The notes beneath the pieces are model-generated. The model saw only the letters and a list, made by a program, of their open reading frames with translations, was not told where the DNA came from and made no database searches. 64,000 bases of DNA. Origin: Aliihoeflea sp023389195. GTDB lineage: Bacteria; Pseudomonadota; Alphaproteobacteria; Rhizobiales; Rhizobiaceae. Shown here piece by piece: positions 37,629-44,913 of this stretch (the first letter of the stretch is position 1; the number at the start of each line of letters is the position of its first letter). The stretch lies in NCBI GenBank assembly GCA_023389195.1, contig JAEWET010000036.1:62001-126000 (forward strand), read 5' to 3'. The translations under genes and the position numbers were made by a program.

Positions 37629-38447
37629 ATGTCCCTGCCACGTCTTGCACTTCTGGCGACAATCGCCGCGCCATTCCTGCAAGGCCAGGCGTCGGCCGCG
37701 CCGCTCCTCCCGCATCGTGCGGTGTATGATCTTGGGCTCGACGATGCAACGGACAGTTCGGGAATCACCGGGCTTTCGGGCCGCATGGTCTACGAATTCA
37801 ACGGTTCGGCCTGCGAGGGCTATACGGTCACGTTCCGGTTCGTCACGCAGATCGAGGCGAACGAGACGACGCGCCTCACCGACCAGCAGACGACGACGTT
37901 CGAAGCCGGCGACGGCTCGGAGTTCTCCTTCGTCACGCGCTCCTTCATCGACCGCAATCTGGACAAGGAATCGCGCGGTTCGGCGCAGATGACCGATGAC
38001 GGGACGAAGGTCTCGATCGAGTTGCCGGAGCCGCAGGAGCATGCGCTCGAAAAGTCGCAGTTCCCGACACATCATCTGATCGAGGTGCTTGAAAAGGCGA
38101 ATGCCGGCAAGAATTTCTACGAGACGACGATCTATGACGGTTCCGAGGACGGCGACAAGCTGATGACCACGACCGTCATCCTTGGCCAGAAGACCGGCCT
38201 GGAGGAGGGCGACGGCGAATCGGATGCAGTCGAGGCGATCGCGTCGGAGGAGTTCTGGCCGGTCGACATCGCCTATTTCGACCTGACCGACATTTCCGGC
38301 GAGGAAACCCCGACCTATCGCATCTCGATGAAGCTCTACGACAATGGCGTCACGCGCGACCTGACGATGGATTACGGCGATTTCGCCATCACCGGTCGGC
38401 TCGTAGATCTCGAACTCTTTGACGAGCCGGCCGACTGCGCCGAATGA
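37629..38447 (+). CDS. eipB: EipB-like periplasmic envelope integrity protein
   Basis: A 272-aa protein with a signal peptide (cleavage after about ASA, residue 23) and the DUF1849 body: LLPHRAVYDLGLD, SGITGLSGRMVYEFNGSACEGYT and LTDQQTTTFEAGDG. In Brucella, EipB forms a periplasmic beta-spiral and an intramolecular disulfide between two cysteines; here C62 and C270 are at the corresponding ends. In Brucella it is needed for envelope integrity. The ATG at 37629 gives the signal peptide. Divergent from ridA, and the gene before rpsB. Confidence 0.87.
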   Translation: MSLPRLALLATIAAPFLQGQASAAPLLPHRAVYDLGLDDATDSSGITGLSGRMVYEFNGSACEGYTVTFRFVTQIEANETTRLTDQQTTTFEAGDGSEFSFVTRSFIDRNLDKESRGSAQMTDDGTKVSIELPEPQEHALEKSQFPTHHLIEVLEKANAGKNFYETTIYDGSEDGDKLMTTTVILGQKTGLEEGDGESDAVEAIASEEFWPVDIAYFDLTDISGEETPTYRISMKLYDNGVTRDLTMDYGDFAITGRLVDLELFDEPADCAE

Positions 38448-38453
38448 GGCGGG

Positions 38454-38482
38454 TTGCATCGCGTCCTCATTGCCGCTATATG
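38454..38482 (+). promoter_or_regulatory. Candidate rpsB promoter
   Basis: TTGCAT (38454-38459) and TATATG (38477-38482) with 17-base spacing, directly after the eipB stop and 117 bases before rpsB. This gives a leader of about 110 bases. Confidence 0.45.
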
Positions 38483-38538
38483 CGCGGCCATTCCACACAC
38501 GGGTGATGGGTTTGGCGCCGGGAGAAATCCGGCCTCGA

Positions 38539-38576
38539 CCTCCGGTGGCGGTTCATCCGCCTGACATCCGTGGAGG
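38539..38576 (+). promoter_or_regulatory. rpsB leader hairpin
   Basis: CCTCC (38539-38543) pairs with GGAGG (38572-38576), enclosing GGCGG (38547-38551) with CCGCC (38557-38561). It sits 22 bases before the rpsB ATG. Ribosomal protein genes often have such leaders for autoregulation; S2 binding here is inferred. Confidence 0.4.
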
Positions 38577-38598
38577 CTAACCGGAAAAGGAACCAACC

Positions 38599-39381
38599 AT
38601 GGCTACGCCAGACTTCTCCATGCGCCAGCTTCTCGAAGCTGGTGTCCACTTCGGCCACCAGACCCACCGCTGGAACCCGAAGATGGCGCCCTATATATTC
38701 GGCGCCCGCAACAACATCCACATCATCGACCTGTCGCAGACCGTTCCGCTCCTCAACCAGGCGCTGAAGGTCGTTTCGGACACGGTCGCCCGCGGCGGTC
38801 GCGTGCTGTTCGTCGGCACCAAGCGCCAGGCTTCTGAAATCGTCGCCGACGCTGCCGAGCGCTCCGCGCAGTACTACGTCAATTCGCGCTGGCTGGGCGG
38901 CATGCTCACCAACTGGAAGACGATCTCGAACTCGATCCAGCGTCTGCGCAAGCTCGACGAACTGCTCGCCGGCGAAGCCCAGGGCTTCACCAAGAAGGAG
39001 CGCCTGACGCTCGACCGCGAGCGCGAGAAGCTGAACCGCGCACTCGGCGGCATCAAGGACATGGGCTCGACGCCGGACCTGATGTTCGTGATCGACACCA
39101 ACAAGGAAGCGATTGCCATTCAGGAAGCGCGCCGTCTCGGCATCCCGGTCGTCGCGATCATCGATTCGAACTGCGATCCGGACAAGGTCGACTACCCGAT
39201 CCCGGGCAATGACGACGCCGCACGCGCGATCTCGTTCTATTGCGACCTGATCGCCAAGGCCGCCATCGACGGCATTGCGCGCCAGCAGGGCGCGATGGGC
39301 GTGGACGTCGGCGCTTCGGCCGAAGCGCCGGTCGAGCCGGCCCTCGACGAGACGCCTGCCGAAGAAGGCAAGGCCAGCTAA
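38599..39381 (+). CDS. rpsB: 30S ribosomal protein S2
   Basis: S2 of the small subunit, 260 aa. MATPDFSMRQLLEAGVHFGHQTHRWNPKM and NSRWLGGMLTNWKTISNSI are diagnostic. The C-terminal tail is Ala/Glu-rich. AAGGAA lies upstream of the ATG. It is the first gene of the rpsB-tsf-pyrH-frr cluster. Confidence 0.97.
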   Translation: MATPDFSMRQLLEAGVHFGHQTHRWNPKMAPYIFGARNNIHIIDLSQTVPLLNQALKVVSDTVARGGRVLFVGTKRQASEIVADAAERSAQYYVNSRWLGGMLTNWKTISNSIQRLRKLDELLAGEAQGFTKKERLTLDREREKLNRALGGIKDMGSTPDLMFVIDTNKEAIAIQEARRLGIPVVAIIDSNCDPDKVDYPIPGNDDAARAISFYCDLIAKAAIDGIARQQGAMGVDVGASAEAPVEPALDETPAEEGKAS

Positions 39382-39410
39382 GGCTGTCCGCTGCATTGGA
39401 CGAGGCGAAC

Positions 39411-39439
39411 GGCGCACCTGGAATTCTCCACGGTGCGCC
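39411..39439 (+). other. rpsB-tsf intergenic hairpin
   Basis: GGCGCACC (39411-39418) pairs with GGTGCGCC (39432-39439), and TGGA with TCCA inside it. No strong T run follows, so it may be an attenuator or a processing or stability element. Confidence 0.5.
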
Positions 39440-39477
39440 GCGCCATTTTATGAATTGACGAAATTGAAGAGGCGACG

Positions 39478-40401
39478 ATGAGCATTTCTGCTGCACAGGT
39501 CAAACAGCTCCGCGACATGACGGGCGCGGGCATGATGGACTGCAAGACGGCCCTGTCCGAGACCAATGGCGATATCGAGGCGGCCGTCGACTGGCTGCGC
39601 GCCAAGGGCATCTCCAAGGCCGACAAGAAGGCCGGTCGCACGGCAGCCGAAGGCCTGGTCGGCGTTGCTTCCGATGCGACCAGCGCGGTCGTCGTCGAGG
39701 TCAATTCCGAGACCGACTTCGTTGCCCGCAACGATGCCTTCCAGACCATCGTGCGCAACATCGCCGAAGTGGCGCTGACGACCGACGGTTCGACCGATGC
39801 GCTCGGCGCTGCGACGTATCCGGGGGCCGAGAAGTCGGTTACCGACACGATCAAGGATGCGATCGGCACGATCGGCGAGAACATGAGCCTGCGCCGTTCG
39901 GCCAAGCTCACGGTTTCGAGCGGCGCGGTCGCGACCTATGTCCACAACGCTGTCGCCGACAATCTCGGCAAGCTGGGCGTTCTGGTCGCCATCGAGACGA
40001 CCGGCAATGCCGATGCCGCCCGCGCCTTCGCGCGTCAGGTCGCCATGCACGTCGCCGCGACCAACCCGCTCGCGCTGACGGCCGAGGAAGTCGACGCGTC
40101 CGCCGTCGAGCGTGAAAAGGCAGTCTTCTCCGAGCAGGCCCGCCAGTCGGGCAAGCCGGAGAACATCATCGAGAAGATGGTCGAAGGCCGCCTGCGCAAG
40201 TTCTACGAGGAAGTCGTGCTCCTGAAGCAGGCCTTCGTCATGAACCCCGACGTGACGGTCGAGAAGGCGCTTGCCGATGCCGAGAAGGAAATCGGCGCGC
40301 CGGCGAAGCTGACCGGCTTCGTGCGCTTCGCGCTCGGTGAGGGCATCGAGAAGGAAGAAAGCGACTTCGCAGCCGAGGTTGCGGCCGTCGCCAAGAAGTA
40401 A
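39478..40401 (+). CDS. tsf: Elongation factor Ts
   Basis: EF-Ts exchanges GDP for GTP on EF-Tu. The 307-aa protein has the N-terminal UBA-like domain (QVKQLRDMTGAGMMDCKTAL), then SETDFVARNDAF with the TDFV motif that contacts EF-Tu. Normal length for Alphaproteobacteria. Follows rpsB as in most bacteria. Confidence 0.97.
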   Translation: MSISAAQVKQLRDMTGAGMMDCKTALSETNGDIEAAVDWLRAKGISKADKKAGRTAAEGLVGVASDATSAVVVEVNSETDFVARNDAFQTIVRNIAEVALTTDGSTDALGAATYPGAEKSVTDTIKDAIGTIGENMSLRRSAKLTVSSGAVATYVHNAVADNLGKLGVLVAIETTGNADAARAFARQVAMHVAATNPLALTAEEVDASAVEREKAVFSEQARQSGKPENIIEKMVEGRLRKFYEEVVLLKQAFVMNPDVTVEKALADAEKEIGAPAKLTGFVRFALGEGIEKEESDFAAEVAAVAKK

Positions 40402-40424
40402 GCAGTCGTCCTGCACAGAAACGA

Positions 40425-40455
40425 AGGGCATCGCCGGGTGACACGGCGGTGCCCT
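40425..40455 (+). terminator. Possible terminator between tsf and pyrH
   Basis: AGGGCATCGCCG (40425-40436) pairs with CGGCGGTGCCCT (40444-40455), twelve pairs with one G-T, then TTCAT. The T run is short, so partial read-through into pyrH is likely. Confidence 0.55.
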
Positions 40456-40504
40456 TTCATGTATCTGACACCCGGTTTCCCATTCACTGCGAGAAGAGAG
40501 TTTC

Positions 40505-41227
40505 ATGAGCCACGCCCCGCGATACAAGCGCATCCTTCTCAAGGCGTCGGGCGAGGCCCTGATGGGATCGCAGGGCTTCGGCATCGACGTCTCCGTCGTC
40601 GACCAGATCGCGGCCGACATCGCCGAGGCGCGGACGATGGGCGTCGAGGTGGCGGTTGTCATCGGTGGCGGCAACATCTTCCGCGGCGTGGCGGTGGCGT
40701 CCAAGGGCGGTGACCGGGTGACCGGCGACCACATGGGCATGCTCGCCACCGTCATCAATTCGCTCGCGCTGCGCACCTCGCTGATCAAGCTCGGCGTCGA
40801 TGCCGTCGTCCTGTCGGCGATCGCCATGCCCGAACTTTGCGAAAGCTTCTCCCAGCGCCAGGCGACCGCCTATATGGACCAGGGCAAGGTGGTGATCTTC
40901 GCCGGCGGCACCGGCAACCCGTTTTTCACCACCGATTCCGCCGCCGCGCTGCGCGCCGCCGAGATCGGCGCGGATGCGCTCTTGAAGGGCACGCAGGTGG
41001 ACGGCGTCTATTCCGCCGACCCCAAGAAGGACCCGACCGCGACGCGCTTCGAGACGATCACGCATGAGGAAGTGCTGGTCAAAGGCCTGGCGATCATGGA
41101 CACGGCGGCGATTGCGCTTGCGCGCGAGAACCACATTCCGATAATCGTCTACTCGATTCATGAGCAGGGCGGTCTCGGCGCCATTCTGCGCGGGGAAGGG
41201 CGCTGCACGGTCGTCGCCGACGTCTGA
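40505..41227 (+). CDS. pyrH: Uridylate kinase
   Basis: UMP kinase of the amino-acid-kinase fold, 240 aa, YKRILLKASGEALMGSQGFG at the start, VIGGGNIFRG, and FAGGTGNPFFTTDSAAALRA. Essential in pyrimidine metabolism. GAAGAGAG precedes the ATG. Upstream of frr in the common order. Confidence 0.96.
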   Translation: MSHAPRYKRILLKASGEALMGSQGFGIDVSVVDQIAADIAEARTMGVEVAVVIGGGNIFRGVAVASKGGDRVTGDHMGMLATVINSLALRTSLIKLGVDAVVLSAIAMPELCESFSQRQATAYMDQGKVVIFAGGTGNPFFTTDSAAALRAAEIGADALLKGTQVDGVYSADPKKDPTATRFETITHEEVLVKGLAIMDTAAIALARENHIPIIVYSIHEQGGLGAILRGEGRCTVVADV

Positions 41228-41319
41228 GCGGCAGCGGACTTTCCAGAAAATGACGGGCCGGCAAGCCAGCCAAGGGCCAGATAAAAGACGGACCGGCGCT
41301 GCCGGCAGAGGAGACGAAG

Positions 41320-41880
41320 ATGAGCGAAGGCGTGGACTTCAAGGACCTGCAGCGCAGGATGGACGGCGCGATCTCGGCATTCAAGCATGACCTCGCATCG
41401 CTGCGGACCGGCCGCGCCTCGAGCAATCTTCTCGATCCCGTCCTCGTTCAGGCCTACGGCTCGCCGATGCCGATCAATCAGGTCGCGACCGTGACAGTGC
41501 CGGAATCGCGGATGCTTGCAGTCTCCGTCTGGGACAAGCAACTCGTCGGCGCGGTCGACCGCGCGATCCGCGAATCCAATCTCGGGCTCAACCCCATCGT
41601 CGACGGCAGCAACCTGCGCATTCCTCTGCCCGAGCTCAACGAAGAGCGCCGCCGCGACCTCGTCAAGATCGCCCACCAATATACCGAGCAGGCCAAGGTG
41701 GCCGCGCGCCATGTGCGCCGCGACGGCATGGAAATCGCCAAGAAGGCGGAGAAGGACGGCGCGATCAGCCAGGACGATTCCAAGGTCCAGTCCGAGCGCG
41801 TGCAGAAGCTGACCGACGAGACGATCAAGCAGATCGACGGCCTTCTGGCCGAAAAGGAAGCCGAGATCATGCAGGTCTAG
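41320..41880 (+). CDS. frr: Ribosome recycling factor
   Basis: RRF splits post-termination ribosomes with EF-G. 186 aa, with SLRTGRASSNLLDPVLVQAYG, VWDKQLVGAVDRAIRESNLGLNP and RRDLVKIAHQYTEQAKVAARHVRRD. Ribosome binding site AGGAGA before ATG. Normal length. Confidence 0.97.
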   Translation: MSEGVDFKDLQRRMDGAISAFKHDLASLRTGRASSNLLDPVLVQAYGSPMPINQVATVTVPESRMLAVSVWDKQLVGAVDRAIRESNLGLNPIVDGSNLRIPLPELNEERRRDLVKIAHQYTEQAKVAARHVRRDGMEIAKKAEKDGAISQDDSKVQSERVQKLTDETIKQIDGLLAEKEAEIMQV

Positions 41881-41922
41881 GTCGAACAGGACCTTTTCCC
41901 GAGCCTCGGAACTGGAGAGCCG

Positions 41923-42642
41923 GTGACCACTCCCGCGCATATCGCGATCATCATGGACGGCAACGGCCGCTGGGCGCAGGCGCGCGGGCTGCCGCGGGCT
42001 GCCGGGCATCGCGCCGGCGTCGAGGCCTTGCGCAAGACGGTTCGCAATGTGGGCGAGAGCGGCGTCAAATGGCTGACGCTCTATGCGTTCTCCTCGGAAA
42101 ACTGGTCGCGGCCCGCATCCGAGATCAGCGACCTGATGGGCCTGCTCAAGCTCTTCATCCGCCGCGATCTGGCCGATTTGCACCGCCACGGCGTGCGCGT
42201 TCGCATGATCGGCGGACGGGACACGCTCGAGCCCGATATTCGCCAACTGATCGACGAGGCCGAAACGCTGACGCGAGGCAATGACGCGATGAACCTCGTC
42301 ATCGCCTTCAATTACGGCTCGCGCGACGAGATCGTGCGCGGTGCGCGGCACCTGGCGCAATTGGCGGCGGGCGGCCATCTCGATCCGCAATCAATCACGC
42401 CGGAAATGCTGAGCGGTGCGCTCGACACATCCGACATTCCCGATCCGGACCTGATCATCCGCACGAGCGGCGAGCAGCGCCTGTCCAATTTTCTCCTGTG
42501 GCAGGCAGCCTACAGCGAATTCGTGTTCCTGCCCTGCTTCTGGCCGGACTTCGACCGGGCCGAACTCGACCGGGCGCTGGCCTCGTTTGCCGGGCGCGAA
42601 CGCCGGTTCGGCGCGGTGGATGCGCGCGGGGCCGTGTCTTGA
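41923..42642 (+). CDS. uppS: Undecaprenyl diphosphate synthase
   Basis: Makes the C55 lipid carrier for peptidoglycan and O-antigen synthesis. 239 aa with HIAIIMDGNGRWAQARG (catalytic Asp12), RAAGHRAG, and the C-terminal DLIIRTSGEQRLSNFLLWQ. GTG start at 41923 preceded by GGAGAG. It overlaps cdsA by four bases (TTGA). Confidence 0.95.
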   Translation: MTTPAHIAIIMDGNGRWAQARGLPRAAGHRAGVEALRKTVRNVGESGVKWLTLYAFSSENWSRPASEISDLMGLLKLFIRRDLADLHRHGVRVRMIGGRDTLEPDIRQLIDEAETLTRGNDAMNLVIAFNYGSRDEIVRGARHLAQLAAGGHLDPQSITPEMLSGALDTSDIPDPDLIIRTSGEQRLSNFLLWQAAYSEFVFLPCFWPDFDRAELDRALASFAGRERRFGAVDARGAVS

Positions 42643-43478
42643 GCGAGGCGGGGCAGACGTTTTTGACCAAGGAATTGCGGCTGCGCATCCTGTCGGCGAT
42701 CGTGATGATCGCCGTGACGCTGATCGTCACCTGGGTCGGCGACTTCTCCTTCCGCATGCTGTGCGCCGGGATCGGCGCGGCGGTGTTCTACGAATGGCTC
42801 AAGATGGCCAAGGCGCACAGCACGGCGCCCGAACGCCAGTTGTCGGGCCTGCTGATGGCGACCGCCGGCATCATCGTCCTGACGGCACCCGGCGGAGCCT
42901 TGAGCTTCGTCATGGTCGGCGCCCTGGCCGTGCTGGCCCTTTTTGCTGCGCCGATGCTGGGTTCCACACGCTGGAACGCAGTCGGGCTCGCCTATGCGAG
43001 CCTGGCCGCGCTGTCGCTCGCGCTGCTGCGTGGAGGAGAGGTCGAGGGACTGAAGACCGTCGTCTTCGTCTTCGTCGTCGTGTGGGCGACCGACATCATG
43101 GCCTATTTCGTCGGCCGGACGTTCGGCGGTCCCAAGCTTGCCCCCGCGATTTCGCCCGGCAAGACCTGGAGCGGGGCCCTGGGGGGAACGGTGTTCGCGC
43201 TCGTCTTCGGCATGTTCGCCGCCTTCATGATGGAAACGCGACTGCCTGTCGGGGCGCTGCTCGTCCTGATCGTCGCGCTTTCGGTCGCCTCCCAGTCCGG
43301 GGACCTCTTCGAATCGTGGCTCAAGCGCCGCTTTCAGGTGAAGGATTCGAGCAAGCTCATTCCCGGTCATGGCGGGGTGATGGACCGGGTCGATGGTCTG
43401 GTTGCCGCAAGCCTGCTGCTTTACGTGATCGGGGCGGTGCTGGCCGATCCCGACCGGCCGGCGCTGGCATTCTTTTGA
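42639..43478 (+). CDS. cdsA: Phosphatidate cytidylyltransferase
   Basis: CdsA makes CDP-diacylglycerol from phosphatidic acid and CTP in the inner membrane. The 279-aa product has about eight membrane helices and the CDS signature SQSGDLFESWLKRRFQVKDSSKLIPGHGGVMDRVDG. I place the start at TTG 42639, which overlaps the uppS stop as TTGA; the N-terminus before LRLRILSAIVMIAVT is short and hydrophilic. Any later ATG would cut into a membrane helix. dxr, present between cdsA and rseP in many Proteobacteria, is absent here. Confidence 0.9.
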   Translation: MSEAGQTFLTKELRLRILSAIVMIAVTLIVTWVGDFSFRMLCAGIGAAVFYEWLKMAKAHSTAPERQLSGLLMATAGIIVLTAPGGALSFVMVGALAVLALFAAPMLGSTRWNAVGLAYASLAALSLALLRGGEVEGLKTVVFVFVVVWATDIMAYFVGRTFGGPKLAPAISPGKTWSGALGGTVFALVFGMFAAFMMETRLPVGALLVLIVALSVASQSGDLFESWLKRRFQVKDSSKLIPGHGGVMDRVDGLVAASLLLYVIGAVLADPDRPALAFF

Positions 43479-43480
43479 TC

Positions 43481-43511
43481 GGTGGGCCGACCCTGCGTCG
43501 GCAGAGCCACC
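43481..43511 (+). other. Hairpin after cdsA
   Basis: GGTGG (43481-43485) pairs with CCACC (43507-43511), and GCCGAC (43486-43491) with GTCGGC (43497-43502), with an AGAG bulge. No T run, so it is probably an mRNA element rather than a full terminator. Confidence 0.4.
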
Positions 43512-43571
43512 GAAACGCCGCGATTTGTCCGCAACGGGCATGGCGAACGATGACATTGAAGGGGCGGTGAA

Positions 43572-44708
43572 TTGGATTTCCTGACGGGCATATTCGGATC
43601 GGGCGGGCTTATCCTCGGCACGCTGGTCCCCTTTCTCCTCGTGCTCGCGGTCGTCGTCTTCGTCCACGAGATGGGCCACTATCTGGTCGGCCGCTGGTGC
43701 GGGATCGGCGTGGAGGCCTTTTCGATCGGATTCGGTCCGGAAATCTTCGGTTTCAACGACAGGCGCGGAACGCGCTGGAAGATCTCGGCGGTGCCGCTCG
43801 GCGGCTACGTCAAGTTCGTCGGCGACATGAGCGTGACGAGCGAGCCGGATGCGGAAGCGACCGCGCAATTGACGGAAGAGCAGCGCAGGGTCGCGTTCCA
43901 TACGCAGCCGGTCTGGAAGCGGGCCGCAACCGTTGCGGCCGGCCCGATCTTCAACTTCCTCCTGACGATCGCGGTCTTCGCCGTGATGTTCACCGCCTAT
44001 GGCCGCTTCGTCTCGGAGCCGACGGTGGCCGAGATCCGTCCCGACAGTCCGGCCGCAGAGGCGGGCTTCGAACCGGGCGACCGCTTCGTGACCGTCAACG
44101 GCACGCGAATCTCGACCTTCGGCGACGTGCAGCGCGTCGTCTCCGCGCGCGCGGGCGACGAACTCAGCTTCGTCATGCTGCGCGACGGATCGGAAATCGA
44201 GCTGCGGGCGACGCCGGAACTGTCCGAGCAGACCGATGCGCTCGGCAACACGATTCGCATCGGTATCATCGGCGTCGTCAACAATGAGGAACTGGGTCAG
44301 CCGCGCCAGATCGTCTATGGGCCGGTCGAGGCTCTGGGCGCGGCCGTCACCGAGACGGGGCAGATCATCGCGCGTACGGGGCATTTCCTGCAGCGCTTCG
44401 TGGCCGGCCGGGAGGACAGGTGCCAGCTCGGCGGGCCGGTGCGCATTGCCGAGATGTCGGGGCAGGCAGCCTCGCTCGGGCCGATGTGGCTGGTGCAGCT
44501 CATCGCTCTTTTGTCGGTCGGGATAGGTTTCCTCAACCTTCTGCCCATTCCCCCACTGGACGGCGGGCATCTGGTCTTCTATGCCGCTGAAGCCGTTCGC
44601 GGACGACCGGTTTCGGAACGGGTGATGGAGGGGTTCTACAAGGTGGGGATGCTCGCCGTCCTGGGCTTCATGGCGTTCGTTTTTTGGAACGACATATTCG
44701 GCTGCTGA
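43572..44708 (+). CDS. rseP: Site-2 zinc metalloprotease RseP
   Basis: Intramembrane protease that cleaves anti-sigma factors and signal-peptide remnants. The 378-aa protein has HEMGH at 32-36, a PDZ domain (about 140-220, RPDSPAAEAGFEPGDRFVTVNG), and the C-terminal NLLPIPPLDGGH with the third zinc ligand. The start is TTG at 43572 with GAAGGGG upstream; no better ATG exists. It precedes bamA, a standard pair. Confidence 0.94.
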   Translation: MDFLTGIFGSGGLILGTLVPFLLVLAVVVFVHEMGHYLVGRWCGIGVEAFSIGFGPEIFGFNDRRGTRWKISAVPLGGYVKFVGDMSVTSEPDAEATAQLTEEQRRVAFHTQPVWKRAATVAAGPIFNFLLTIAVFAVMFTAYGRFVSEPTVAEIRPDSPAAEAGFEPGDRFVTVNGTRISTFGDVQRVVSARAGDELSFVMLRDGSEIELRATPELSEQTDALGNTIRIGIIGVVNNEELGQPRQIVYGPVEALGAAVTETGQIIARTGHFLQRFVAGREDRCQLGGPVRIAEMSGQAASLGPMWLVQLIALLSVGIGFLNLLPIPPLDGGHLVFYAAEAVRGRPVSERVMEGFYKVGMLAVLGFMAFVFWNDIFGC

Positions 44709-44789
44709 CGGCTCAACACCCTGAAAATTCAGGCTCCATTTACCATGGATGGGAATTTGCGTGACGCGAATGCCACGCTTTCGGACTTA

Positions 44790-44839
44790 GTAAATGCAAA
44801 TTAACCGGCAGCCTTGCGTGTAGGGAAAATCCGGTTAAT
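44790..44839 (+). promoter_or_regulatory. Inverted repeat and CtrA-like box upstream of bamA
   Basis: ATTAACCGG (44800-44808) and CCGGTTAAT (44831-44839) are perfect inverted copies 22 bases apart. GTAA-N7-TTAA (44790-44804) differs by one base from the CtrA consensus TTAA-N7-TTAA. Function is not established. Confidence 0.35.
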
Positions 44840-44913
44840 ACCGTATGGGGTTTGCGGCTCAGTTCCGTCATTCTCGCGACGGGGACAACGAGAACAAAAG
44901 GTTTCTAAGCCAA

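Noticed and set aside
42639..44708. Missing dxr between cdsA and rseP as an anomaly
   Set aside because: Several Rhizobiales lack dxr at this place or use a different reductase; absence here is not evidence of loss.
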